DNA of 64,000 bases from Phyllobacteriaceae bacterium (GCA_024742765.1 JANSXT010000016.1:60643-124642), one strand, 5' to 3'; counted from the first letter of the stretch, positions 7,718 through 15,806 are shown. Notes: a model not told the origin generated them from the letters alone. Made by a program: numbers and translations.

Positions 7718-8871
7718 TGGGCACTCCTTTCCCGGCCTAAACGCGCCGCCCGCGCCCGGGTTCCATCGAGATGTTCGCCGAAGCGCCCATCGCGCCGCGC
7801 GCGCGGCGTCAGCATGCGGTTGAGCGCCGACAGGGCCTCGATGCGTTCAGCGACGGCGTTGAGGACAACCAGCATGGGAATTGAGATCAGAAGGCCGACA
7901 AAGCCCCAGAGCCAGCCCCAGAACAACAGCGACAGGATGATCGCCAGTGGCGCGATGTTGACCCGCCGCCCCACCAGATTGGGCGTGATGAAATTGGCCT
8001 CGATGAAATTGATCGCAAGATAGGCCGCTGCCGGCACCAGCATCTGAAAGACCGTGTCGAACTGGACGATGCTGACCGCAAGCAGCAGGGCCGAACCGAT
8101 CGTCGGTCCGATGAACGGCATGTAGTTGAGCACGCCGACGACGAAACCCCAGAACACCGGCATCGGCACGTCGAGTGCCCACAGGACCAGTCCGACGACG
8201 GTGCCAAGGCCGATATTGATCAGTGTCGTGACGAAGAAGTAATGGCTGACATCGCCCTCGACGCCCTTCCAGATCCGCGCCGCATGAAGTTTGGAGGCCA
8301 TCGTGCTCGCAGGGATCGTTGCCAGCGTCAGGAACGGGTTGCGGATGGCGAAGATGAAGCCGAAAATCGTCAACGTCACCGCGATGCTGCCCAGGCCGCC
8401 GGCAAAGTTCGATGCGATCTGCATCCACAGATTTCCCTCGCGCACCACCACCTGCTCGACCTGGGCCGCTCCGCCCTCGAGCGCGCCGCCGACCTCCTTG
8501 CCGACACCGACGATCGCTTCGCCGACCTTCTGCGCCTCGGCAAGCGACGACTGGAGGCTGAAAACCTTGCCGCGCAACTCGCCGATCATCTGCGGATAAT
8601 CCTGGATGAGCGTGCGCGCGGGCGCGGAGACAAACAGCGCAAACAGGACAAGCGCGCCACACAGGATGACGATCATCACGATCGCGGCGGCAAAGCGCGG
8701 CAGGCCCGCCTTTTGCAGCGCCGCCAGCGGCAGATGCAGCAAGATCGCCAGCAACAGCGCCACGAAGATCGGAACGAAAACAGCCTTGGCCAGCGACAAG
8801 GCGGCAATGATGGCGATCAGAAGCGCGATCGTCGCAAGCGAGCGGAACAGGTAGCTGTCATATCCGATCAT
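7714..8871 (-). CDS. AI-2E family (YdgG/PerM-like) permease
   Basis: A 385-residue polytopic inner-membrane protein. There is an N-terminal helix pair, a large soluble region (~residues 75-155), then five C-terminal helices. The family signature is visible as GFVVGVLNYMPFIGPTIGS and, further on, AINFIEANFITPNLVGRRV. Members export small molecules or sodium, or remain uncharacterised; the AI-2 name does not prove autoinducer transport. The gene starts directly after a 25-codon ORF (stop and start overlap at 8868-8871) and heads a stress operon behind a GGAAC-N16-CGTT promoter at 9024-9000. Confidence 0.9.
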   Translation of the reverse strand: MIGYDSYLFRSLATIALLIAIIAALSLAKAVFVPIFVALLLAILLHLPLAALQKAGLPRFAAAIVMIVILCGALVLFALFVSAPARTLIQDYPQMIGELRGKVFSLQSSLAEAQKVGEAIVGVGKEVGGALEGGAAQVEQVVVREGNLWMQIASNFAGGLGSIAVTLTIFGFIFAIRNPFLTLATIPASTMASKLHAARIWKGVEGDVSHYFFVTTLINIGLGTVVGLVLWALDVPMPVFWGFVVGVLNYMPFIGPTIGSALLLAVSIVQFDTVFQMLVPAAAYLAINFIEANFITPNLVGRRVNIAPLAIILSLLFWGWLWGFVGLLISIPMLVVLNAVAERIEALSALNRMLTPRARRDGRFGEHLDGTRARAARLGRERSAQ

Positions 8872-8945
8872 TGGCCAAGACCATAGCCGGCGAGACGCTT
8901 TGAGCGTTCTGCGACCTGAACCCGGAACGGTTCGTTATCGATCAT
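8868..8945 (-). CDS. Possible 25-residue leader or microprotein upstream of the AI-2E-type gene
   Basis: ATG 8945 follows a GGAG about ten bases upstream and encodes 25 residues (it starts MIDNEPFRVQVAERSKRL). The stop TGA is 8870-8868, next to the ATG of the permease gene. It lies inside the transcript expected from the EcfG promoter at 9024-9000. It has no membrane segment. It could be a real microprotein, or a leader that couples translation of the permease. It may equally be a chance ORF. Confidence 0.4.
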   Translation of the reverse strand: MIDNEPFRVQVAERSKRLAGYGLGQ

Positions 8946-8999
8946 TGCCGTCTCCATCCTGGTTTCGGTTGCCGTTTCGCCGGAGCCAAACTTCCTTTC

Positions 9000-9024
9000 A
9001 ACGCGGAGCGGGCGGAACCGTTCC
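9000..9024 (-). promoter_or_regulatory. EcfG-type promoter for the AI-2E/DUF883/holin-like/mscS operon
   Basis: On the minus strand GGAAC (9024-9020) and CGTT (9003-9000) are separated by 16 bases. This is an exact match to the alphaproteobacterial general stress sigma factor consensus GGAAC-N16/17-CGTT. Confidence 0.85.
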
Positions 9025-9059
9025 CGACCATTGTCGAGAAGGTTCCGTTGCGGAATTTT

Positions 9060-9085
9060 GGAACCGTTCGGCCGCCTTTTCCGTT
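9060..9085 (+). promoter_or_regulatory. EcfG-type promoter for the gene at 9108
   Basis: GGAAC (9060-9064) and CGTT (9082-9085) are separated by 17 bases. The site lies 22 bases before the start codon at 9108 and is divergent from the minus-strand EcfG promoter at 9024-9000. Confidence 0.85.
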
Positions 9086-9107
9086 GTTGGCGCGAAGGAG
9101 AGCCGAA

Positions 9108-9431
9108 ATGGAAAACGCTGTCTTTGCCCTGTTCATGATGGGCTGTGGCCACCAGTTGGACGTTTGCCGCCCCATCGATGCCTATGCCGAACTGTTTGAC
9201 GATCAGACGACTTGTGAAGCGGGGCTTGAAAGCGCTGCGCGATATGTCGACACCCACCCGATGGCCGTCGGCAAATGCGTGAAGGTCGATCCCGCCAGTG
9301 CGACGGCTGACATGCGTTTCAAATGGTTCTTTGCCGCAAATGGCGAACTGGTCGTCGATCCGCTCTATGGCACGTCGAGCGGCACGGTCATCGCAGACCG
9401 GGTCGATCGCCTGCCCGAACAGCAGGGTTGA
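9108..9431 (+). CDS. Hypothetical stress-regulated protein (107 aa)
   Basis: The ATG at 9108 follows GAAGGAG at 9094-9100. The product has 107 residues. It starts MENAVFALFMMGCGHQLDVC, has Cys at residues 13, 20, 36 and 57, and carries a conserved-looking end with VDPLYG. The first ~15 residues are hydrophobic but too short for a clear signal peptide. I do not recognise a named family. The consensus EcfG promoter immediately upstream puts it in the general stress regulon. A longer in-frame extension to 9048 would begin upstream of the promoter -35 element and was rejected. Confidence 0.75.
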   Translation: MENAVFALFMMGCGHQLDVCRPIDAYAELFDDQTTCEAGLESAARYVDTHPMAVGKCVKVDPASATADMRFKWFFAANGELVVDPLYGTSSGTVIADRVDRLPEQQG

Positions 9432-9443
9432 CCGGGGGATTTC

Positions 9444-10535
9444 TCAGATTTCGGCGATCGGGAAGGTCAGCCGGACGCGATAGCCCTTATCGGTCGGCCC
9501 GCGGTCGATCGAGCCCCGTTCGGCGCCGATCAGCCGGTTGATGAGCTTGGAGCCGAAGCCCGTGCTCTGGGCCCGCATGGCGATCTGCTCGCCTGCGTGG
9601 GTCTCCGTCCACTCGATGACGAGAAGCCCGGCGCTGTCATCGGCTACGCAGCTCAGCGCGATCGTGCCATCGTCGAAACGCAAGGCCCCATATTTGATGG
9701 CATTGGTCGCAAGCTCGTAGATTGTCAGCGCCAGAGCCTGGCCCAGCGAAGGCGTCACGCCCATATCGACGATGTCCGTGCTGATACGGCGGCTCCAGTC
9801 GGCCGTATCCGTGAACGGACCCATCGCCCCTTCCACTGCGGACCGCAGATCCACAAGATGCGTGTCGCCGGTCGTGCCGATCGCGCGTTGCGCTGCCGCT
9901 AGCGCATCGATCCGGCCGCGGAACCGTTCCACGAAAGCGTCAACTTCGTCGGTTTCCCGTGCCGTCGCCGCGGCCAGTGAATTGACCATGGCCAGCGAAT
10001 TCTTGATGCGGTGGCGCATTTCGCTGACCACCGCCTCCAGCCGCTCCTCGCTCTCGACTAGCTCGGTGATGTCCATGTTCAGACCGATGATCACCGACGC
10101 CTTGCCGTCCTTGTAGCGCCTGTGCACCTCACCGATGCCGCGCAGCCACTTCACCGTCCCGCCCGGATGCGTGACCCGGAACCGGCAGTCGAACACCGCG
10201 CCGGTCTCGATGGTTGCATTCAACGCCTCGCTGACGCCGAGCCGGTCGTCGGGATGGATGGAGCCGATGAATTCGGTCGCGGTAAAGGTGCCCGTGTTCG
10301 ACAGGCCGAACAGCCGGTAGGTGGCCGGGTCGGCGTCGACCAGGTCTGTGCGGACATCCCATGCCCAGGTCGCCAGGCCCGCATAGCGCAGCGCGAACCG
10401 GTGCCGGTCCTCGATCGACAGGCGCTCGAAGGTCGGTGAGGGATGCTTGTCTTCGGACTGGCCTTGGGATTGCGCGGCTTCCAGAGGGCGGGCAGCCGGG
10501 TTCGTATCCTCAAGGTCGTCGCCGAATTCGCCCAT
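9444..10535 (-). CDS. HWE-family sensor histidine kinase with PAS domain
   Basis: The start ATG 10535 follows GAAAGG, giving 363 residues. A PAS domain spans ~residues 45-160 (WAWDVRTDLVDADPATYRLF; ends NMDITELVESEERL). The HWE H-box is EMRHRIKNSLAMV with the phospho-accepting His at 175. The N-box is YELATNAIKYGAL (Asn 278), followed by the diagnostic WxE motif (EWTET) and a GFGSKLI G-box. The kinase is cytoplasmic and should feed phosphate into PhyR or a single-domain receiver. It is convergent with the gene at 9108. No EcfG promoter was seen upstream. Confidence 0.9.
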   Translation of the reverse strand: MGEFGDDLEDTNPAARPLEAAQSQGQSEDKHPSPTFERLSIEDRHRFALRYAGLATWAWDVRTDLVDADPATYRLFGLSNTGTFTATEFIGSIHPDDRLGVSEALNATIETGAVFDCRFRVTHPGGTVKWLRGIGEVHRRYKDGKASVIIGLNMDITELVESEERLEAVVSEMRHRIKNSLAMVNSLAAATARETDEVDAFVERFRGRIDALAAAQRAIGTTGDTHLVDLRSAVEGAMGPFTDTADWSRRISTDIVDMGVTPSLGQALALTIYELATNAIKYGALRFDDGTIALSCVADDSAGLLVIEWTETHAGEQIAMRAQSTGFGSKLINRLIGAERGSIDRGPTDKGYRVRLTFPIAEI

Positions 10536-10575
10536 CGGCGTACCTTTCACACAAACGTCATGCCGCACGGCTGAC

Positions 10576-10601
10576 GGAACCCTTCGCCCCCTATAGTAGT
10601 T
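10576..10601 (+). promoter_or_regulatory. Near-consensus EcfG promoter for the phospholipase D gene
   Basis: GGAAC (10576-10580) and AGTT (10598-10601) are 17 bases apart. The -10 element differs from CGTT at one base. The expected transcript start is only a few bases before the ribosome-binding site of the gene at 10620. Confidence 0.6.
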
Positions 10602-10619
10602 GCAGCGGGGTAAAAGGCA

Positions 10620-12254
10620 ATGCGAGGCGCGCCTGTGACGGATGAACTGGCCAGTGCGCAACCGCTGGTGACGGCGGAGCAGGCCTTCCCCGCCATGGAG
10701 GAACTGGTTCTTGGTGCCAGATCGCGGCTCGACATGGCGCTGCACGTCTTTTCGCCGCGCACCAAGACGCGTTCGGCGACCGCGCATTCGCGGCATATTG
10801 GCGACTGGGGCGCGCTGATCGCCGATGCGCTGGGGCGCGGCGTGCAAACCCGGTTGCTGCTCAACGATTTCGATCCCGTCGGCGCGCCAGACATGCATGC
10901 CGCCGTTTGGGAGCGGCTCGGCCTTCTCGCCGACGCCATCGGGCCGCTGCCGGGCGACGTCCGCTCCAACCTGACCGCGCTGGTCGCCCATCCCGGCGGC
11001 GAAAGCGGGATCGCCCTTCGAACGCTGGTTTGGCCGGCCGCACGCGGCAAACAGGCACGCATCATCGCCGACTTCCGCGAAAAGGGACGCGACCTGCCGC
11101 CGGGCCTTGCAGAACAGGCCGACCGGAGCCCGAAATGGCCGCCGCGTCGCAACTTCACCGCGACGCTGCACCAGAAGTTTCTCGTCGCCGACGAAAGCCG
11201 CGCGATCGTGGGCGGGCTCGACATTGACGAGCGCCGCTATGACGACCCCGAGCACAGAAGGTCGGCGCCCGAAACCTGGCACGATGTCAGCGTTAAAGTG
11301 GCCGGCGATGCGGCGTCGGCCCTGGCGGAGCATTTCGACCGGTGTTGGAGAATCGTGGCGGCCGAAGGGGCCAGCCATGCGCCGGCATTCATCGCCATGA
11401 ACCCCGATTGCCCGCTGCGATTCGCCGCCATCGAACAGCGGGGCCTGCGCCGAACCGAAGAACCAAAGCGCACGATGCCCGACAAAGGAATGGCGGTGGC
11501 GGCAACATTGCCCCTGCCCGGCCGAAACCCGTTCCGCTTCGGCCCGGCGGCCGATCTGTGCGAACTTGAACGGGCCCATCTCGACCTGTTCGCCCGCGCC
11601 CGGCATTACATCTATCTTGAAAGCCAGTTCTTCCGCTCATCGTCGATCCGAGACGGCCTGATCGCGGCACTCGGTCGCAACCGGGATTTGCACGTATTGC
11701 TGCTGCTGCCCGGCGCGCCCGACGTGATCGCCTATCAGGGCGAGAAATCGGGCGTCCACCGCTATGGCGAATGGCTGCAGATGCGCTCGCTCAATCGCCT
11801 GACGGACCTGTTTGGCGACCGTTTTGCGGCCTACTGCATCACAAATGACCGGTCGCGCGAGGAAGAATTCGAGCGCGACGCGCTGTACGGCAAGTCGATG
11901 GTCTATGTGCACTCCAAGGTGGCGATCGCCGACGATGAAACCGCCATCGTCTCGTCGGCCAACCTCAATGGCCGCTCCATGCGCTGGGACATCGAGGCGG
12001 GCATTGTCGCCCGTGACTCGGCCTTTGCAGCCGATCTGCGCACCCAATTGTGGCGCGCCCATATGGGCCAGGGCGCGCCGGCGCTCGATCCTGTCGCCGA
12101 CGCCGCCGGCGCCTTCGCCCATTGGCGTGACATGGCAAATGCCCGCCGGGCAGCCGGTGCCGATGCCAACGGCACCGGCATCGTCCCCTTCCCGCTCGAA
12201 AAGACCCGGCGCTTTGCCAAGCGCCACGTCTTCATCCCGGAGGAAATGGTGTGA
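10620..12254 (+). CDS. Phospholipase D / cardiolipin-synthase-like protein
   Basis: A 544-residue soluble protein with two HKD motifs: HQKFLVADESRAIVGGLD (H182) and HSKVAIADDETAIVSSANL (H433). Each has H-x-K-x4-D, so the catalytic pair is complete. There is no N-terminal membrane segment, unlike classical cardiolipin synthases, so a phosphodiesterase or transphosphatidylase acting on membrane lipid from the cytoplasmic side is likely. It starts at ATG 10620 after AAAAGG. A near-consensus EcfG promoter lies upstream and another EcfG promoter lies just past its stop. General stress control and a membrane-remodelling role are inferred. Confidence 0.88.
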   Translation: MRGAPVTDELASAQPLVTAEQAFPAMEELVLGARSRLDMALHVFSPRTKTRSATAHSRHIGDWGALIADALGRGVQTRLLLNDFDPVGAPDMHAAVWERLGLLADAIGPLPGDVRSNLTALVAHPGGESGIALRTLVWPAARGKQARIIADFREKGRDLPPGLAEQADRSPKWPPRRNFTATLHQKFLVADESRAIVGGLDIDERRYDDPEHRRSAPETWHDVSVKVAGDAASALAEHFDRCWRIVAAEGASHAPAFIAMNPDCPLRFAAIEQRGLRRTEEPKRTMPDKGMAVAATLPLPGRNPFRFGPAADLCELERAHLDLFARARHYIYLESQFFRSSSIRDGLIAALGRNRDLHVLLLLPGAPDVIAYQGEKSGVHRYGEWLQMRSLNRLTDLFGDRFAAYCITNDRSREEEFERDALYGKSMVYVHSKVAIADDETAIVSSANLNGRSMRWDIEAGIVARDSAFAADLRTQLWRAHMGQGAPALDPVADAAGAFAHWRDMANARRAAGADANGTGIVPFPLEKTRRFAKRHVFIPEEMV

Positions 12255-12261
12255 ACGCCGC

Positions 12262-12286
12262 GGAACCGTTTGCCGGATGATGCGTT
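12262..12286 (+). promoter_or_regulatory. EcfG-type promoter for the 12325-13558 operon
   Basis: GGAAC (12262-12266) and CGTT (12283-12286) are separated by 16 bases, an exact consensus match 39 bases before ATG 12325. A hairpin terminator at 13585 closes the transcript. Confidence 0.85.
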
Positions 12287-12324
12287 GTCTCCGCGTCCGC
12301 TGATTTACGGACAAAGGAGTTGTG

Positions 12325-12486
12325 ATGAAGACCGTTGATACCGCTGAAGCACGCCAGGCCGGCCGCGGCCGCCGCGTGCTGGTCATTTTGCTCGCCGCCA
12401 TGGTGCTGGCGGGCGCGAGCGCGTTGGCGCTCGATCTTTTCGACCGAGACTCGGTGAGCGCCGACATCGGCGAACCCGGCGTCTGA
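12325..12486 (+). CDS. Small single-pass membrane protein (53 aa)
   Basis: ATG 12325 follows AAAGGAG at 12313-12319. The 53-residue product has a basic N-terminus (RQAGRGRR), one hydrophobic helix (VLVILLAAMVLAGASALAL) and an acidic tail, suggesting an inner-membrane protein with an outside C-terminus. I recognise no family. It is the first gene after the EcfG promoter at 12262-12286 and precedes the dps-like gene by 59 bases, so it probably belongs to the same stress operon. Confidence 0.7.
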   Translation: MKTVDTAEARQAGRGRRVLVILLAAMVLAGASALALDLFDRDSVSADIGEPGV

Positions 12487-12545
12487 TCGACGGCCGATTT
12501 TCGGCCGCACCTTAGCGAAAACCTCACATCAAGGAGCCCGTTTCA

Positions 12546-13052
12546 ATGGCACAAGCTGCCCTTAAACCCGAACTGACCGACGAACCCGTTTCCACCGGGA
12601 TCGATGAAGCTGCGCGCGAAAAGATCGCCAAGGCGCTGTCGGCCATCCTGACCGACACCTATTATCTGGTGATCAAGTCGCACATCTATCACTGGAACGT
12701 GGTCGGCCCGATGTTCCATGCGGTCCACAACATGACCGAGGAGCAGTACACGAACCTGTTCCAGGCGGCCGACGACATTGCCGAGCGCATCCGCGCGCTG
12801 GGCCAAAAGGCGCCGATCGCCGACGCGGCCGGCCCGAACCAGGCGGTGGTGTCGATGGATGCATCGGCCAAGTCGGCGCATGACATGATCGCCGACTTGA
12901 TCGACGATCACGAAGCGGCGATCCGAAAGATGCGCGAAGCGGCCGACATGGCCGAAGACAAGAGCGATTTCGTCACGCACGATTTGCTGGTCGGTCGGAT
13001 GACCTACCATGAGCAGGTCGTCTGGATGTGGCGTTCGCTGATCACGGAGTAA
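12546..13052 (+). CDS. Dps-family DNA-protection ferritin-like protein
   Basis: A 168-residue protein. The Dps signature is clear: KSHIYHWNVVGPMFHAVH (metal-binding His in helix A) and, about 30 residues on, ADDIAERIRALG with the acidic ferroxidase residues contributed across the dimer. Dps oligomers bind and oxidise Fe(II) with hydrogen peroxide and shield DNA in starvation. The start follows AAGGAG. It lies in an EcfG-promoter operon between two small membrane-protein genes. It is distinct from the bacterioferritin at 54787. Confidence 0.92.
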   Translation: MAQAALKPELTDEPVSTGIDEAAREKIAKALSAILTDTYYLVIKSHIYHWNVVGPMFHAVHNMTEEQYTNLFQAADDIAERIRALGQKAPIADAAGPNQAVVSMDASAKSAHDMIADLIDDHEAAIRKMREAADMAEDKSDFVTHDLLVGRMTYHEQVVWMWRSLITE

Positions 13053-13058
13053 GAAACG

Positions 13059-13256
13059 ATGGGTATCGAAGTTGGTGGCCTTCTGGGCCTGATCCTGCTG
13101 ATCGCCATGGTCTGGGCGATCTACAGCACCTTTCAATCGAGCGCGTCCACCGGTGCCAAGGCGCTGTGGACGGTTCTCATTCTTGTCCTGCCGGTGATCG
13201 GCCTGATCCTGTGGTTCCTTTTTGGGCCCAAGGGCGGACGCCGCGCCGCGATCTGA
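13059..13256 (+). CDS. PLDc_N-domain small membrane protein
   Basis: A 65-residue protein with two hydrophobic helices (GLLGLILLIAMVWAIYSTF and ALWTVLILVLPVIGLILWFL) followed by FGPKGGRR. The second helix plus P-x-x-G-x-x-x-W/Y-x-x-x-G-x-K is the phospholipase_D nuclease N-terminal (PLDc_N) signature found in small stress proteins and at the start of cardiolipin synthases. It lies six bases after the dps gene in the EcfG operon. A functional link with the PLD enzyme at 10620 is conceivable but not shown. Confidence 0.85.
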   Translation: MGIEVGGLLGLILLIAMVWAIYSTFQSSASTGAKALWTVLILVLPVIGLILWFLFGPKGGRRAAI

Positions 13257-13270
13257 ACGGAGGCGACCTC

Positions 13271-13558
13271 ATGTCGACCAATCAAGACCCGTCGATCGTC
13301 GACGGCGCGCTCGGCGTGGAGGCGGACTTGACGCCAGAACAGATTGCCGAACGGAGCGACTGGTCGGACCAGGAAAAGCTGGACCGTCTGGAGAAAATGA
13401 AACTCGACGCGATCGAAAAACAGCGCGCCGCCGACGAAGGCATGGCCGGTGACGAGCCGGCGAACCTGCGCGCCATCGAACTGGCGATCGACGCGGTAAA
13501 AAACAACGCCGCGGGCGGCCCGGAGACTGACGCGATAGCCGGACGGCGCCTGGGCTGA
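13271..13558 (+). CDS. Hypothetical acidic protein (95 aa), stress operon
   Basis: The start ATG 13271 follows GGAGG at 13259-13263 and gives 95 residues. The product is charged and helix-prone, with LTPEQIAERSDWSDQEKLDRL and a second amphipathic segment. It has no Cys, no membrane segment and no recognised domain. It ends the operon that begins at 12325. A strong hairpin terminator follows 27 bases later. Confidence 0.75.
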   Translation: MSTNQDPSIVDGALGVEADLTPEQIAERSDWSDQEKLDRLEKMKLDAIEKQRAADEGMAGDEPANLRAIELAIDAVKNNAAGGPETDAIAGRRLG

Positions 13559-13584
13559 CCGGCAGGACCCAACCGAAAAAAGTG

Positions 13585-13617
13585 GCCCGGCGGAGCACCA
13601 TCCGCCGGGCTTTTTTT
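13585..13617 (+). terminator. Rho-independent terminator of the 12325-13558 operon
   Basis: Perfect 10-bp stem GCCCGGCGGA (13585-13594) and TCCGCCGGGC (13601-13610), a six-base loop, and seven T (13611-13617). Confidence 0.92.
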
Positions 13618-13711
13618 GTGCTTTCTGTAATGGAGCTCGTGCGCCTTGCGGTGTTATAATCTGTCGGCGACTTTCCCCCCTGCCCCGCGCACACGCTTTT
13701 CGTGGCGCGGC

Positions 13712-14479
13712 TCAGATGAAAGGACGCAAACCGTCCGGCAATCCTTCCCACCGCGCAATGTCGCGCAGCTTGGTGATGTCGGTGATGCGGAAGCCGGCCT
13801 CCTTCCACCGGATTGCCTGGCGATCCTGCAATTTGCGCAACGTCTTGTTGGTGTGAACCAGCGACAGGCCGAGCGTGTCGGCCACATGCTGCTGCGTCAG
13901 CGGCGAGATTTCCGGCGCGTCCTTGAACAGGCCGACCCGGTTCGCCCGGTCGTGCAGATAGGCCAGCAGATAGGCGGCGCGTTCCAGCGCGCTGCGTTGG
14001 CCGACGCTCAGAAGGTGCTCGTCGAGAATCTGTTCCTCGCGGGCCGCAAGCCAGGTGATGTCGAAACCCAGATCCGGGTTCGATCTGTAGAGATCGCCAA
14101 GCCGGTCGCGTTCGAACATGCACAGCACCATGTCCGACAGGCTCTCGATCGAGTGTTCCATCTCACCGAGCAGCGTGCCCTGCAGGCCGACCAGATCACC
14201 GGGCAGAACATAGTTCAGGATCTGCCGGCGGCCGTCTTCCAGTGTCTTGAAGCGAAAGCCCCAACCCGAAATCACCGTGTAGAGGTGCGGGCTGTGGCTG
14301 CCTTCCACGAAGATGGTCGATCCCGCCTCAGCGGTCAGTTCGCCGCGCTTGAAGCCGGAAACGAACGACACTTCCTGCTCGGTGAAGTCACGAAACCGGC
14401 CGCTCTCGCGGAGCGGACAGTCTTCGCAGGCGATCTTGCGGGTGCGTGACGGTGCGGATGTGTCAGGTGATGCGCTCAT
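13712..14479 (-). CDS. Crp/Fnr-family transcriptional regulator
   Basis: Start at ATG 14479 gives 255 residues. It begins with a CEDCPLRES motif common in this family. A cyclic-nucleotide-type sensor beta-roll follows (residues ~35-150; VLPGDLVGLQGTLL). Next come the dimer helix and a winged helix-turn-helix with LTQQHVADTLGLSLVHTNKTLRKL. The only N-terminal Cys pair is CxxC, so a four-Cys FNR iron-sulfur cluster is unlikely. Upstream in-frame codons to 14662 overlap the neighbouring receiver gene and were rejected. Target genes are unknown; position beside the stress locus suggests a regulatory link. Confidence 0.9.
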   Translation of the reverse strand: MSASPDTSAPSRTRKIACEDCPLRESGRFRDFTEQEVSFVSGFKRGELTAEAGSTIFVEGSHSPHLYTVISGWGFRFKTLEDGRRQILNYVLPGDLVGLQGTLLGEMEHSIESLSDMVLCMFERDRLGDLYRSNPDLGFDITWLAAREEQILDEHLLSVGQRSALERAAYLLAYLHDRANRVGLFKDAPEISPLTQQHVADTLGLSLVHTNKTLRKLQDRQAIRWKEAGFRITDITKLRDIARWEGLPDGLRPFI

Positions 14480-14582
14480 GGCTCTCGTCGATGCTGGCTG
14501 GGATATGTCAAAGTTAAAAGACGGGCGGTTGCGGAGTGGATAATCAGGCGTTTCCCACGAAACGCAAAGGGGATGATTCCCC

Positions 14583-14987
14583 ATGTTGAATCCGATCGCC
14601 ATGCCGCAATTGCTTGCCGACAAGTCCGTCATCATCGTCGAGGACGAGATGCTGATCGCCATGAACGTCGAACAGGTCGCCCATGATCTGGGTGCCCACG
14701 ACGTTCAGGTTCTGCGGGTTCGCGATGCCCTGCGGCACATGCTGGAAAATGTCGTCTCTCCCGATATCTGCATTGTCGACTACCGGTCGGCCAATGGCGA
14801 GCGGCGCGATGTTGCCGAATTCTTCAGTTCCTCCGCCGGAAAGCTGATCGTGATGACGACCGATGGCGATCCGGACAAGGACCCTTTGGTCGCAAATGCC
14901 GACGCCATGTTGCGCAAGCCGTTCGGCAATGAAGAGATCGCCCAGGCATTTCGCGACGCGCTGGGCGCCAGATCGAATGACGTTTAG
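14583..14987 (+). CDS. Single-domain response regulator (receiver only)
   Basis: A 134-residue protein consisting of one CheY-like receiver. The acidic pair is VEDE (residues 19-22), the phospho-acceptor Asp is 66 (CIVDYRS), the Thr switch is MTTDG, and the conserved Lys is 112 in MLRKPF. No output domain is present. Receivers of this kind act as phosphate relays or sinks with HWE kinases in alphaproteobacterial general stress signalling. Its stop overlaps the stop of the convergent ecfG gene by four bases (14984-14987). Confidence 0.9.
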   Translation: MLNPIAMPQLLADKSVIIVEDEMLIAMNVEQVAHDLGAHDVQVLRVRDALRHMLENVVSPDICIVDYRSANGERRDVAEFFSSSAGKLIVMTTDGDPDKDPLVANADAMLRKPFGNEEIAQAFRDALGARSNDV

Positions 14988-15529
14988 GCGGTCTTCGCCA
15001 TCACATGGGTCGCCACAGCATCCGGGCCATATTCGGCCGCATCGTCGACATCGAGGATGGCGGCAAGCCGCGCTCTGGCGCGCGACACACGGCTTTTGAC
15101 GGTTCCCGTCGCGCAGCCGCACACTTTGGCCGCTTCCTCATAGCTCATGCCCGATGCGCCGATCAGGATGATCGCCTCGCGCTGGTCGTCCGGCAGCATC
15201 TGCAATGCCCGCTGCATGTCGGCCAGGTCGAGCTTGCCCATCTGATCGGGATGGATCGCCATCGCTTCGGTCAGCGTGCCTTCGGCGTCGGACACCTCGC
15301 GTCCCTTCTTGCGCATCTGCGAATAAAATTCGTTGCGGAGGATCGTAAACAGCCACGCCTTGATGTTGGTGCCCGGCTGAAAGCTTGCCTGCTTGTGCCA
15401 GGCCTTGACGAGCGTCTCCTGCACCAGATCGTCGGCGCGATCGCTTGCCCCGCTCAACGACAGGGCGAAGGCGCGCAGATTGGGGATCGCACCGAGCAGA
15501 TCGGCCTTGAAATCGGCACGCGCGGTCAT
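14984..15529 (-). CDS. ecfG: General stress ECF sigma factor EcfG
   Basis: A 181-residue ECF sigma factor. Region 2 contains DLVQETLVKAWHKQASF and IKAWLFTILRNEFYS. Region 4 contains LPDDQREAIILIGASGMSYE, then EEAAKVCGCATGTVKSR. Its ATG overlaps the stop of nepR by four bases, the standard nepR-ecfG arrangement. EcfG directs RNA polymerase to GGAAC-N16/17-CGTT promoters and is held by NepR until PhyR is phosphorylated. The many matching promoters within 10 kb of this gene support the assignment. It ends convergently into the receiver gene. Confidence 0.95.
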   Translation of the reverse strand: MTARADFKADLLGAIPNLRAFALSLSGASDRADDLVQETLVKAWHKQASFQPGTNIKAWLFTILRNEFYSQMRKKGREVSDAEGTLTEAMAIHPDQMGKLDLADMQRALQMLPDDQREAIILIGASGMSYEEAAKVCGCATGTVKSRVSRARARLAAILDVDDAAEYGPDAVATHVMAKTA

Positions 15530-15714
15530 CGATCCTTGTCCTGCTCACCTTCGGATTTTTCCAATTCGTCCAAAAGGGCGGCGAACCGGTCTGGGACCGG
15601 CTCGTTGACGACTTCGTCAAACGATTCCCGCAGTTTTTTCCCGATCTGCCGCACAGCCATCTCGTTGAGCGGTCGGGCTTGTTCGTCCTTCGGTTTTTGC
15701 ATTGCCCAGCCCAT
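15526..15714 (-). CDS. nepR: Anti-sigma factor NepR
   Basis: I chose ATG 15714, which has GGGAAAG upstream and gives 62 residues. An ATG at 15738 lies only about ten bases past the promoter -10 element, and anything upstream of 15748 is outside the transcript. The core helices carry the NepR signature IGKKLRESFDEVVNEPVPDR and then FAALLDELE. NepR binds EcfG and is titrated by phosphorylated PhyR. It is coupled to ecfG (ATGA) and has its own EcfG promoter. Confidence 0.92.
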   Translation of the reverse strand: MGWAMQKPKDEQARPLNEMAVRQIGKKLRESFDEVVNEPVPDRFAALLDELEKSEGEQDKDR

Positions 15715-15747
15715 TGATTGTCGCTTTCCCGGTTCCATCTGTGCCGA

Positions 15748-15772
15748 AACGCCGCGCAGGCAAAAAAGTTCC
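15748..15772 (-). promoter_or_regulatory. EcfG-type promoter of nepR-ecfG (autoregulation)
   Basis: On the minus strand GGAAC (15772-15768) and CGTT (15751-15748) are separated by 16 bases. It is back-to-back with the phyR promoter at 15782-15806. Confidence 0.88.
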
Positions 15773-15781
15773 GGCAAAAAT

Positions 15782-15806
15782 GGAACCGCTTTCTTGCGTT
15801 CGCGTT
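15782..15806 (+). promoter_or_regulatory. EcfG-type promoter of phyR
   Basis: GGAAC (15782-15786) and CGTT (15803-15806) are separated by 16 bases. The phyR start codon is 41 bases downstream. Confidence 0.88.

Noticed and set aside
12487..12545. Hairpin CGGCCGA/TCGGCCG between the 53-aa gene and dps as a terminator
   Set aside because: No T-run follows, and the genes appear to share one EcfG promoter; more likely a processing or chance hairpin.
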